Origin: Flammula alnicola
Taxonomy: Eukaryota; Basidiomycota; Agaricomycetes; Agaricales; Strophariaceae
DNA: 64,000 nt
Assembly: GCA_015499995.1 (NCBI GenBank)
Contig: JADNRV010000073.1
Coordinates: 186,001-250,000 of the forward strand
Direction: 5' to 3'
Shown: positions 48,101 through 59,126 of the stretch, one piece after another
Numbering within the stretch: position 1 is the first letter of the stretch
Layout of the letters: every line of letters starts with the position of its first letter
The notes under the pieces: generated by a model
What the model was told of the DNA's origin: nothing
Databases searched by the model: none
The model's input: only the letters and a program-made list of their open reading frames with translations
Program-made: the position numbers and the translations under genes

Positions 48101-50925
48101 ACGTGCGTACGAATTTCCAAGGTTGTTGAACCGACTCGGAAGGTCGGCGTGGCCAGAAGGAGTGGATTTGACAGCACTCTGGTGGTGGGATATGGCATGG
48201 TCAATATCCTGGAGGTCCCCTGTGTGTCTGAAGCGACCTAGGTATGAATTTCCAAGGTTGTTGAACTGACTCGGAAGGTCGGCGTGGCCAGAAGGAGTGG
48301 ATTTGACAGCACTCTGGTGGTGGGATATGGCATGGTCAATATCCTGGAGGTCACCGGTGCGTCCGAAACGACATTGGTACGAATTTCCAAGGTTGTTGAA
48401 CCGACTCGGAAGGTCGGCGTGGCCAGAAGGAGTGGATTTGACAGCACTCTGGTGGTGGGATATGGCACACTCAATATCCCGGAGGTCGCCGGTGCGTTCA
48501 AAGCGACATTGGTACGAATTTCCAAGGTTGTTGAAGTAAGTCAGAAGGTTGGCGTGGCCAGAAGGAGTGGATTCGACAGCACTCTGGTGGTGAGATATGG
48601 CAAGGTCAATATCCTGGAGGTCGCCGGTGCGATCGAAGCGACGTGCGTAAGAAATTCCAAGGTTGTTGAACTGACTCGGAAGGTCGGCGTGGCCAGAAGG
48701 AGTGGATTTGACAGCACTCTGGTGGTGGGATATGGCATGGTCAATATCCTGGAGGTCGCCAGTGCGTTCGAAGCGACGTAAGTACGAACTTCCAAGGTTG
48801 TTGAACCAGCTCGGAAGGTCAGCGTGGCCGGAAGGAGTGGATTTGACAGCACTCTGGTGGTGGGATATGGCACAGTCAATATCCTGGAGGTCGCCAGTGC
48901 GTTCAAAGCGACATTGGTACGAATTTCCAAGGCTGTTTAACCAACATGGAAGGTCAGCGTGGCCAGAAGGAGTGGATTTGACAGCACTCTGGTGGTGGGA
49001 TATGGCACGCTCAATATCCTGGAGGTCGCCAGTGCGTTCAAAGCGACGTAAGTACGAATTTCCAAGGCTGTTTAACCAACATGGAAGGTCAGCGTGGCCA
49101 GAAGGAGTAGATTTGACAGCACTCTGGAGGTGGGATATGGCACGCTCAATATCCTGGAGATCGCCAGTGCGTTCAAAGCGACATTGGTACGAATTTCCAA
49201 GGTTGTTGAAGTAAGTCAGAAGGTTGGCGTGGCCAGAAGGAGTGGATTCGACAGCACTCTGGTGATGGGATATGGCAAGGTCAATATCCTGGAGGTCGCC
49301 GGTGCGATCGAAGCGACGTGCGTACGAAATTCCAAGGTTGTTGAACCAGCTCGGAAGGTCGGCGTGGCCGGAAGGAGTGGATTTGACAGCACTCTGGTGG
49401 TGGGATATGGCATGGTCAATATCCTGGAGGTCGCCAGTGCGTTCAAAGCGACATTGGTACGAATTTCCAAGGCTGTTTAACCAACATGGAAGGTCAGCGT
49501 GGCCGGAAGGAGTGGATTTGACAGCACTCTGGTGGTGGGATATGGCACGCTCAATATCCTGGAGGTCGCCAGTGCGTTCAAAGCGACATTGGTACGAATT
49601 TCCAAGGTTGTTGGAAATGGCGGGAAGGTCATCATGGCCAGGCGGAACCGAGGCAACTGCGCTTTCATAATGGGAAATTGCTTGAGTAATGTCATCGACG
49701 TGTCCTGTCTCATTGAAGTGGCTGTGGAATGCCTCGGCACTATTAATGGCACTGAGAAAGTCAGAGCTGGCACCCAGTGCTATCTCTCTGGCATCATTCA
49801 TTGCACCTGACCCAAAGGCCGAACTTGAAGCTACAAATGGCTCAATAAATGAATCTCAAAGCAGTCAACCTCACGTACCCACTGTGGAAGTCATCTTGAC
49901 TGACATGGGATTGTCCTCTTTCACTGACGCAAACACATGCTCCGCTGGAGTGTCTACAGACACGACCATTTTAAGCGCATGTAAGGATGACAAACGACTG
50001 TCTGGGGCGTACCTTCCTCTGCACACGCCATGGCGTAAATTTCGTCCGAAGTGAATGCGAGGAGAGCCTCATCACCCCCATCCTTCGACTGAACAATCAA
50101 CATCATATAACCGCCTTCGTGGTGACTGGATTTTGGCGCATTAGTTGGAGCTTTATCAGTTTGGTTAAAAACCCTTTTCGAACAATCACTCACAAGTCGA
50201 TATTCTCAACTGCTTTCCATTTCGTAGGAGAGATCTTCGTGAGGCGCAAGGTCTCGAAGTTATCACTCCGCATGATGGCCAGCGTCAGCTCATCATTGAA
50301 GTGATCAGGCGACGAACATTCAAGGAAAACATCTAAATCGCAGAGTGAGGGCAGGCGGAAACACAAAATGAAACCAAGTCTTACCCTTCAATAAACCTTT
50401 TGGACTTGATTGTTCACTGGTACCGGTGACTACAGCTGACGAAAGGATGTTCGCAATGCTGTGCGCTTCCCCAGTAATTTCCGGTGATGTTGGTTGGTGC
50501 GACGCATCGTCTTCAGGGATAGACACATTGCTGTGGGGTGGTAGTTCGTATGGCAGATCGTCCACAGAGATCGAGATGGTTGAGCTTTCGAGTGGCTTTC
50601 CTGGCGTTGAACTGTGTTCAGATGTCGTGACTGTGCCCTCTGTCCCTTGTACCTTCGGAAAGCACGACTCAATACACCCCACACCGATGATTGCCGGTGG
50701 GACTTCGAGTGGTCGTTCAGAGCTCGAAGTCGTCCATCGCCGCTTCTTGGGAGAGGAAACATTCGCTGAGGATGAGCTGATAGTTGTGTCCGAGGTGTCC
50801 AGAACCGGAATTGGAGTTCCCTGCTGTGCGGCGTTTTCGGTTGCGGGTTCGAGCGGTGGTTGTCCTTGACTGTGGGCGACGGAGGCTGCGATTTCAACTT
50901 CATCAGTATGTCCAGAGGTGGCCAT
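45104..50925 (-). pseudogene. TPR-CHAT protein gene, copy A, broken by several small indels
   Basis: A long minus-strand gene. Exon 1 from ATG 50925 is Ser/Thr-rich. The following exons (DVFLECSSPDHFNDELTLAI; SHHEGGYMMLIVQSKDGGDE; LKMVVSVDTPAEHVFASVKE) form a small N-terminal domain. The exon at about 49830 opens the TPR region (DFLSAINSAEAFHSHFNETG), with about 20 TPR units of 45 residues in frame to 47481. Downstream, conserved linker pieces (ISLLSEVAGLEQTIHRRHAN; GRCLVWNQLNQLRTPIDNL; FHDFLQPPKATNLLSLLP) sit in changing frames. Last comes the CHAT protease domain with WVHFACHG and FLSACQTS (His/Cys dyad), in frame from 45843 to 45104. Breaks: one base lost at about 47481, several indels at 46590-46220, one base lost at 45843. 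Most breaks are in homopolymers, so sequencing errors are not excluded. Confidence 0.8.
46917..49620 (-). repeat. Tandem array of about 20 TPR-coding units of 135 bp
   Basis: The motif CAGCACTCTGGTGGTGGGAT recurs every 134-135 bp from about 46962 to 49525, twenty times, with a degenerate unit at each end. Each unit encodes 45 residues of the type DLQDIERAISHHQSAVKSTP followed by SGHADLP..NNLGNSY and RFERTG. Units differ by only a few bases, mostly in the CRFER/ARRFD and SRFNN positions. Length and conserved positions fit tetratricopeptide (TPR/Kinesin-light-chain-like) repeats. Confidence 0.92.
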
Positions 50926-51678
50926 TGCGGATATTGGAGATGCGGATAGATTGGCAGAGCGTGTTTGGAAGACAAAAGTATTATAAAGGGGAAACGGTGT
51001 TTTGTTGGAATTTAAGAGTATGCGTCCTTGTATATGGAATCAACGCTGCCTGCCTCATGTTCGCTGTGCAATTTTATTGCGATATGCACGGAAGAAACAA
51101 GGGTAATACATGCTGCATCCCAAACAAGCACCAGATCCATGATCTGAGGCGCCTATCCTCAGGCGCTATTCATCATCGGAGACCATGACCACATGCCCAC
51201 CCTTATCTGTCCCGGACCACGTCAGCGTTAAAATGGCTTTAGGGCCGCGAAGAGGTACCGTGTCCTCAACCCTCTTTCCACGTTCCTCCTTCGTCCTCGT
51301 GTTCATCGTCCTCCACGGTCAAAAATAGCTGGAGAGGCGTGGAAGAAACCTGTTACTGGGAACGATACTTCGGGGTGGTAGAAAGAGCGTTTGGTCTTGA
51401 CAGCGATTGACATCTGATGAATGCAAGAGTCGGGCAGAATGTGAGAAAGTGATGATAGATATATGATAGGAATATGTGATGCTTGAAACGGGGTAAACAA
51501 AACGCACCTCACGGAAACCGTCGTTACTCCAGAGCACGCGGTGCAGTATGTCCTCGAGTCGCGGCATTGTTCTCATCGCCTGATTCTTCGTAGGCGAGAA
51601 GGCAGGTTCGCCTCGATAACGACAATGGGTCCATGGAACCGTAAAATTCTTCTGTCGCTAATAATCGTGCGCTGTAAG
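50926..51678. other. Region upstream of the TPR-CHAT gene, nothing recognised
   Basis: Promoter side of the minus-strand TPR-CHAT gene. Minus-strand frames at 51303-51576 have no recognisable content. Confidence 0.4.
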
Positions 51679-52317
51679 TAGTGATGTGCCGGCTCCGGCT
51701 TGGCCTGAAAGCCCCGGCTTTGGCCCGGCTTTAGGCGGCTCAGGCTTGGTCAAATCACGAGCCGGGCCAAAAGCCGGAAATCAGGCTTGGCCCGGCCCGG
51801 CTTTGGCTCAAGCCGGGGCTTTGCTGACAAATTAGCTAAAACATAATATAATAAAAATATTTTGATATCTACACGTAGATGCAACTCTAAAGTACATATT
51901 TAACTAATATACGGGTGCCTAAGGCATGTTGTCAACGTGCAATACCACCTGTTTTCGCACCCAAAATGAACATTGATGGTATTTCAAACTCAGCCGGACT
52001 TGTCCGTCAATGCATGGCCACATTACCACACGATCAAGTCGTCATCAAACTGACTTTAAAACTATTATTAGACCAAACTTTCGTGAAAGTACAGTACAAA
52101 AGTAAGTTTTGGTTACTCAAAGGTCAATTTTTCTCCGTTTAAATTCAACAAAAATCCTGCAGAAAGCCCCGGCCTGGGCCGACGGCTCGGGCTTTTCAAA
52201 ACTTCAGGCCGGGCCAAAGCCGGCTCCAGGCCAATACCTTTGGCCCGGCTTGGCCCGGCTTCTTTGGGCCCGGCTTGGCTCGGCTTCTGGCCTCAGGCCG
52301 GAGCCGGCACATCACTA
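51679..52317. mobile_element. hAT-like non-autonomous element with 8-bp target duplication
   Basis: The ends are TAGTGATGTGCCGGCTCCGG and its reverse complement. The element is flanked on both sides by the same 8 bases, GCTGTAAG (51671-51678 and 52318-52325). Subterminal regions on both sides are full of GGCCCGGCTT-type repeats in inverted orientation, with an AT-rich core. TIRs beginning TAGTG and an 8-bp duplication are hallmarks of the hAT superfamily. There is no transposase frame, so it is a 639-bp MITE. Confidence 0.9.
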
Positions 52318-52325
52318 GCTGTAAG

Positions 52326-52707
52326 TGGACCACTCCAGTGGGTGTGGATCTGTAGGATGGAGACATACCAAAATTTGATGACGAGGTATCTTGGGAGAAT
52401 AAATTTACTCTGCTCCTTTAGGAGATGGCGAGATGGACGAACGTGAGATACCCTGGCTTCAGTTAGGACAAAGTTTCAAAACCGCTTGGAAATCGGTGGA
52501 GCCGAAGAGGGCTTCCTTCAGTGCACTAACCTCCTGGCATGTCCATCTAGCTCGACCCCATTGACTACGACGCATGAAGCGTCGGGTAGCCATTACAAAA
52601 ACGGTGGCCTGCTACAACGTCACGGTTGAAGTTTGAACGTTTGAACGTTGAAACAAGTTGAAACGTTGAAGTCCGAGTTTCTCATGGGCGGCGCACAACT
52701 CACCAAA
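52326..52707. other. Spacer between transposons
   Basis: No gene. A GTTTGAACGTTTGAACGTTG patch at about 52632 resembles one near 31430. Confidence 0.4.
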
Positions 52708-52715
52708 GCCAACTT

Positions 52716-53778
52716 TAGGCTCGGATCAAGCCCTTTGTCAGCTTCCGGTGTTTATTTGTATATAGTTGCTTTCAGCAAAACCTGACAAGGGGCTTGCTTC
52801 AAAGTGTCACGATTGAGGGGGTTTGGTCGCTCGCGACGCTTGAAGCCAGTTCCGCGCGCATTTACCTAGTTATGCGCGCGTTTTTTAGTATAACATACGA
52901 TACAAACAATGTACTACTCACACTTTTTTCAAACAACTTTATTAATGACCTGTGAACTGTCTAAGTAGGTGTCTTGACCCTATTTCCTTTCCTGCCTTCT
53001 AGAGAGGGTAAATCTTGAATTTGGACTGTAGCAGTTTGGCATATCATTTTTGCAGTATATATAAGGATGGATCCCGAGCCTCTTGTGAATAGAGTTTGTA
53101 TTGCTGTGGCAAAGAGCTGTATAGTAGCGTTGCGATCTCGTTTTGCTTACAAGTCACGTGATTAGATAACCCATAAGCGCCCTTTATCCCAAGTGAGATC
53201 GATTAACGATTTTTGCAAGATTGCTCTCTATACTCAGCATATCAATGGGCTCAAAACACCACACCAACCCATATACTCCCAGAAGACAGCCAACGCGCTT
53301 AGTGCACGGCGCGCCTTGCATAGGCCTGAACGCGCGTATGTGACACGCGTGACGCAGCTCATCACGGTGAGCCGGTCGGTCAATGGAAACACATTTCCAA
53401 CGGCGGGCAGTTCTGTAACCTAAAAATGAGTATCTAGAACTCATAAAACATATAATGCGGGAGTAATGCCCAAGCGCCCCATGAATTGGTTGAAAACCTG
53501 CGATGATAAGTCAAAATTAAGAAATTTGCATGTTTCGGCCACACATAGTGCTGTACTGTAAACAATTTTTATGTATTTTTATTTTTGAGTAGATAGACAC
53601 TTGAGAATACATTTTAACTACAGTATGTACTTTGACTTTTGTTTGTGCGTCAATTTTTGAGGGAGAGCGACAGGAATAAGTAAACCCCTGATTTTGATGC
53701 ATTCTGAAGCAAGCCCCTTCTGCGAAGGAGCCGCTGCTTGCGCTCGCGACCGGAGCACGTGGGCTTGCTCCGAACCTA
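52716..53778. mobile_element. hAT-like element, about 1.06 kb, with 8-bp target duplication
   Basis: Left end TAGGCTCGGATCAAGCCC and, read on the other strand, right end TAGGTTCGGAGCAAGCCC. The flanks carry GCCAACTT on both sides (52708-52715 and 53780-53787, allowing a one-base uncertainty at the right end). A second inner pair of inverted repeats (AAGGGGCTTGCTTCA) lies at about 52792 and 53710. No transposase frame is visible. Confidence 0.8.
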
Positions 53779-53793
53779 AGCCAACTTGACTAT

Positions 53794-54932
53794 TAGAGAG
53801 TTTGCGAAAGCCGCCAGCGGCAGGTTCCGCGTCTTGCGCCAAACTTGTGGCTGTGCAAGACTTCGTCCAGAGTCCTCGCAGCCTCCGTCGCTCATAGTAC
53901 CAGTGTTGGACAGTCATGACTTATCCCGCAAAGTCACGGTCAAAAATCGAATGACTAGTCATGACTAGTCATGACCGGTCAATTTTGATTGACTTTTGAC
54001 TGATCAACACGCACTTCAAAGCAGCCGCACATGACCCATGGAGACACTACGCATCACGCATCAGCGCTAAATCAGCACGCATCCCATCACGCACCACAGA
54101 CGCATAGTCGTGTGGGAATTGATTGATGGCCATCAGTCTTTTGGGTCAAGTCATTGGTCAATTTGACCAATGACTTGACTTTTGTTGACTATGACCGACT
54201 TTATTGACTAGTCAATGACTTGTCCAACACTGGCTCATACCATCCCTACAACTCATTTACCTCAGTATTTTTTCTTTTGATTGCCCCAGCTCATACCGTT
54301 ATGCATGGTCACCTACTTTTTAGACAGTCAGATTGCTTTTAATCAATGTGTTCTGGACATCTTGATGAAAGTAGAGGATGAGGTTCAGGAGAATACACCA
54401 GCGCAGATGCAAGAGGGTAGGCAAGCCATGGGCAAGGGTATAGAAGGGTATTCGGAGAGCCTGGGGATGACATGTGGCTGCGGCATTTTCAGTACTTCTA
54501 TCTTAATGCTACATGTTGTACATCAAAAATTGAGTGGTTGCACATCAGCTTCACTCAGAGTGGTCACAAACACTTAGATCTCCCTGTCCTGTAACCAGAA
54601 TTATGGAGAATTGAATTCAAGCACTCTGTATGCCTTTACAATGCTTTGCATACCTGATCCGCCTTGTGGACATTGAACTGTTTTTTCAACGGAATTTATA
54701 GGAGCAGTTGTTTTTCACACATCTCATGTATTACTGCACTGATTTTATGGATAATGGCATAAATAGAAATATCTTCTATCATTTGACTCTCTACACTTGT
54801 CTCATGATAAACCTGCCACAAATGCGTTGAGTTATGTGCGCATCGAGCTCGAAGCCGCCAGCAGCAATCGCACCCGGGAAAAGCTGCTAGCGGCTGACTA
54901 AGCAATGCTGTGCGGCTTTCGCAAACACCCTA
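53794..54932. mobile_element. TIR element, about 1.14 kb, hosting a nested element
   Basis: Left end TAGAGAGTTTGCGAAAGCCG; right end, on the other strand, TAGGGTGTTTGCGAAAGCCG. A second inverted-repeat element sits inside at 53901-54232. I see no matching target duplication, so one end may belong to another copy or the flank may be rearranged. Confidence 0.6.
53901..54232. mobile_element. Nested 332-bp MITE with CAGTGTTGGACA ends
   Basis: The ends CAGTGTTGGACA and TGTCCAACACTG are perfect inverted repeats. The flanks share GCTCATA (left GCTCATAGTAC, right GCTCATACC), a possible imperfect target duplication. The interior is dense in GACTAGTCA/TGACTTG motifs in both orientations, typical of subterminal transposase-binding repeats. 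Confidence 0.75.
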
Positions 54933-54941
54933 TTTGAGGAC

Positions 54942-55632
54942 GTTCCGTATTTCGAGAGTCCGAACTGCCGCCGATCCGCCTGTCCGCCTGTCCGCCTAAC
55001 TTCGCTTATCTCATCAGTGAAATTTCATCACTTTCTACTATCTTAGCCACCGCCCGCCCAATAGTTAGTGGAATTATTTCCCCCCGCTGTCCTGTGGATC
55101 CCGCGGAGGTCCACGCCATGAATATTATGGCTGTAACTGTATTGATAGAGTAGAAAAGGTGATTAGAGCAGAAACCCGACAAAATGGCAGGCACAAAACG
55201 GATGATGGCTCGCAAGGAGCAAGTTTAAGGCAAAAGCGACATAAATCTTGAGGATAAAGGGTGGTCCTGCATTTATGCACAAGGCGAGACCCATCTTTGT
55301 GTTCTGGAAAAGAAATACCGTACAAGGGTGGGTACGGGTTCAGAATGTTCAGACTTCACATCGGGAAGGTGATTAAATCGCAAAATACGGCTGTTTACCG
55401 CCCCTGATACGGGCGCTGTAGGCGCGCGCTAATTCAACGATGAAAATATATATATTGTAAGAAGTGCAGACGAATACAGGTACCTATACAAGGCGGGGAG
55501 GTGGCGCGAGGCGCGTCTACGGGAAGGCGCGCTGATCACGGGATTTGATGAGCACGGTCATTTTGGGTGGATTTGTCAGCCTCCCACAGGACAGGCGGAT
55601 TGGCGGCGGTTCGGACTCTCGAAATCCGGAAC
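54942..55632. mobile_element. TIR element, about 0.69 kb, with about 44-bp inverted repeats
   Basis: The left end begins GTTCCGTATTTCGAGAGTCC and the right end, read on the minus strand, begins GTTCCGGATTTCGAGAGTCC. The match continues to ...AATCCGCCTGTCC with few differences. No target duplication is evident. The right end abuts a truncated F-box coding fragment. Confidence 0.7.
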
Positions 55633-56002
55633 TTTCTGCCCTATTTACCTCTTCCACTTACACTCAACTTCCGATATCCAAACGTTCGCCGACACCTGGC
55701 CCCATCTTGAAGATTTACATGTTAACACCCGTACGGCCAGCGAAATAAATTACATAGCCTTGATGGAAATCGCAGATGCCATATCTCCAGAGGCTCGGCC
55801 TTTCACTACACATAGCGAACAGCTTCTCGACGTCGGAGCCCTTCCTCTCCGCTTCCACCCTCTTCGTTTCCTGAACGTGGGCACCAGTTTTCTTGAGAGC
55901 TTCAACGTTGAGGCATTCTTGCTCTGCCTGCTCAAACTCTTCCCCAACCTCAAGCATGTCGACTCGGAGTATGGTGGAACAGGACCTTCTGCTTCTACCT
56001 GA
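55633..56002 (+). pseudogene. 3' remnant of an F-box / LRR gene
   Basis: An open frame without a start reads TSDIQTFADTWPHLEDLHVN, then LPLRFHPLRFLNVGTSFLES and EAFLLCLLKLFPNLKHVDSE, ending ...GPSAST and a stop. This is the usual C-terminal end of basidiomycete F-box/LRR proteins. The frame begins exactly at the right end of the TIR element at 55632, so the 5' part is missing, probably lost with the insertion. Confidence 0.7.
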
Positions 56003-56349
56003 CGCACAGTCGGCCGCAGAATTCGTGAGGAATCTTCGAGGAGGCACGAGACGTCTTGTAAATAACTGCAGTATTAATTTTCGTTTCATTTCAGCTGACG
56101 ATGGGTCTTGTCATCAGGTCTCAATCCAAAACTTTCTCAAGCAGCATGAGCCCGTCATTGTCGACAGCTGAGGGTAAGCTCTCTTCTTTTCTTTTCTTTT
56201 TCATCTCTGTTCCACTCCCTGTCATTTGTCCTCGAATTTCAGGAGTTGATACCTTTATCTTTCTTTTATCCTTTCCAATGTCCTATTCGTCGATTCTAAT
56301 CCGATACCCACATTCCAGATACATTGCCAGACGCATCATCAACCGCCGC

Positions 56350-58665
56350 CCCTAGTGCAGTCACTTCGACCTTTATCACTCAATCTGCCTTATCCACGTC
56401 CACCGTCATTCCTATTCATCCATCAACGTTCAACGTTCAAGACTAACATCAATGTTATCGCAAGCGCCGAAACTACCACTACCGACGCAGCCAACTCTGC
56501 CATATCAACATCGACCACGAGCCTCACTCCTCCATCTCCACCTCCAGCCACCTCCCAACTGCCTTCCGAGGTCCGAGGAGCCCGACCCTTCTACTCAGCG
56601 GAAGTTATCTCCGCAGCAGCCCGATCCTGCGTCGACCCTGGCTTCATCGTAGTGGGATTACATTGGCTAGTCGACTGGGTCAGCAAGGCCGCCTATGCAC
56701 CGCGCTGGTGCCGCCCCGTCATCTATCGCCTCTACCGCCCCTGCGGATGAGAGCGGGGGGTTCAACTGATGTGGATCGATCTGCAGGCGCGAATGCTGAT
56801 GCAGGTACGGTCTTGGATGGAGGCGCTGGTTCTGCTTTCGGTCCAGCAGAGGTTGCTGAGAATGCCCCGGTCATCGCGATCGTACAGGAGCTTAGCTCGC
56901 CGCAGGAAGGTTCGACAGAGTCAGAGGAGGCTAGGAAAGTGGAATCGACATCACCTTTGGCTGCTCAGGAGGGTGCAGCGATGGTGGCGTGGTTATCGCC
57001 ATGGTCGTGGTACTATTCTTCCGCAACCACGATGACGACAAACACGCAGGAGGAGAAGGCGGTTTGTCGAGCTTCAGCACGTCGCTGAAGAAGCAGAAGT
57101 GCCAAAGGAGGACAAATCATCGTCTCCTGCCTCTCAAGCACCACTAGCCGCCTCCATCGCCTCAGATGCGCTTCACAATTCCATGGAAGATATCGCCGCA
57201 AAACCGATCGCGTCAACTATCGACGCAAACCGCTCAGGGTGGGTGGTGCTGACAGATGCCAGATCGATTACGAAGGTGCTGGCTGCTGTTGTTTCCAACA
57301 CCAAGCCAGCTATCACAGCTCCAGCTCTAAAGCAAGTCAATGCTGCAGCCTCGAATTCCAGCGCAGTGTCTGTGACTAGACCTACTCCTTCCAGTGTGGC
57401 ATCTTCGACCAAGGAGTCGAACCAAGTTCGCGAATACGACGGAACACGCGCTGCAGGAGTTCAAGAAGGAACATGACGTCAAGCTAGATAAGATCGCTAA
57501 GATCACGTTGGAGGGCGATGGACCATCGAGAAGATGGTCGAGCGGTCGCCAACCTCAAAGCCAGTGAAGAATGGATGTCCGACCTCCGCGAGGCGGACGC
57601 CATCCTCGTCGCGACGCACTCGCAGGGGTTCTGTGGTATTGACATACTTGCTCATTCGGGATGGCCATATCGTTACCTCGCGGAACTATGTAGCTCAAGG
57701 GGCAGGGCATACCTATGCCTAGCATGTCCGCTGAGATGCCTATGGGGCCGGGCGGATTCTCTTCTGCTATCAGCTTGGGCTATATTGGCAATGCGGCAAC
57801 GGCAACGGCGAGCAGAAAGATCCAAAGAGTCTGTTGTCTGGCACTATGTGGGATTCATTTGGGCCCGTTGAGGTATTTGAGTTCGACCACGATCCCGGGG
57901 CCGTATCTTCAGGTGGGTGGTGGAGCTTTTGTTGTTTCGTGGGATGATTGGCTGACGGCGTTTGGCCTCGGTAGTATTTTGAATCGACTGCGGCGCGAGA
58001 ATAGCCTCTCAACGATCTATTCTGGCCTCTTCACGACCGTATCTCGTCCTCTTATTCTCCGTGCTCTTTATATCGATGGCGATGTCTACCAGTAAGAATT
58101 CCTTACTGTCAGATCTCTGCCGGATCACTGCTGACTTTCTCTTATCTTATCTCCGTCTTAGTTCGCCTGACTTCCTCTCCAAGCTCCTCATCCTCCTTCG
58201 GTGTATCCTGAACTCCGGCGTGTCAGATTCTGGGCTTTTGGCTCGTCTCTCCGAGGCGACCGCTGGGTCCTTGAATGGTGCTGGGCATTCGACGGCATAT
58301 GAGGAAGTAGCGACTTTTTCGTGCGTTGTCTTTTGTTATTATTTCTGCCTCTGTATTATATCTGACCACGATCTTCAGATTGGCCGTCAGGTATCTTTTC
58401 ATGCTGCTCATGAACAGAATGACTACGAAGTAAGCAAGCATGCGTCTTCTCTCCGTTTGATTATCACCCTCATCATTCTTCCTCGTAGATTCCCCGGTCT
58501 TTGCGCGACATCATCGCCGACGAGCGCGTAGTGCACTTCTTCGGGCGTGATATTTCCGAGCTGAGAGACGTGTTCTGGAAATGGCACCCCAAGACGTCGA
58601 TTCTTAGGGATTTGAAAAGGAAGTTGCGACCTATCCAATGGCTGCCGTTGACTTTTCTTCGTTGA
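56350..58665 (+). pseudogene. Decayed YML020W-like alpha/beta-hydrolase-type gene
   Basis: Pieces in all three plus frames recall a conserved fungal protein related to yeast YML020W: WLSPWSWYYSS (about 56990), EFKKEHDVKLDKIAKITLEG (about 57460), EEWMSDLREADAILVATHSQ (the GHSQG-like elbow reads THSQG, about 57560), RDGHIVTSRN, CGIHLGPLRYLSS (about 57850), IYSGLFTTVSRPLILRALYI and SLRDIIADERVVHFFGRDIS to a stop at 58663. The frame changes many times. The expected middle part with the GVHGWFPG segment is absent, and the upstream Ser/Thr-rich leader is scrambled. I judge it a pseudogene. The 5' limit is uncertain, and the family assignment is from memory of motifs. Confidence 0.65.
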
Positions 58666-59126
58666 GTGGAAGTGTCATCGGTACGAGTAGCTTTTGTATT
58701 AGAGGTGTTCTTTTTCTGGGTGGAGGTTGGAAGCTCGATGTCGACATCATTTTTATTTTACTCATCTTTCCTATGGGATGTACTTCGCTGATGAGGGATG
58801 GAAGGTGGAATTGTTTTAGTATTCATATTCGCATTCATATTTTAATCTTCATGTTTTCATACACACGTTCTACTCATTTCTACTCGCATTTCTTCGGAAC
58901 ATCAGTAGATTATTTTTATCTTAGTCTAAATTGTAGTCACGTCGCACTCTTGAAAGACATCCGCGCTCAACAGTCCGATTACAGGGACAGCGGCGCATTG
59001 TGAACTGTGAACCTACCCTCTGGGAGAGCCACATGCTTAACTCAAGCTGCGAGATCTTGAAAAGAGCAATATGATTCAAGAAATTCGTAATAAGTTACAA
59101 AAAGCCAAGCGTTATGGATGGAGCGG
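58666..59126. other. Spacer before duplicated segment B
   Basis: AT-rich sequence, nothing recognised. Confidence 0.4.

Noticed and set aside
46917..49620. Possible CRISPR-like or satellite array
   Set aside because: The unit is 135 bp with no unique spacers and a coding frame. It is a protein repeat.
46900..49810. Many long plus-strand open frames (up to 229 codons) with a repeating SAWPEGVDSTALWWWDMARS pattern
   Set aside because: They are the antisense of the TPR repeat array. The repeat period of 135 bp (a multiple of three) keeps any frame open, and the minus strand gives recognisable TPR units that join an N-terminal and a CHAT domain.
53618..54577. Frames of 60-99 codons inside the transposon cluster
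   Set aside because: They cross element boundaries and have no similarity I can see to transposases or host proteins.
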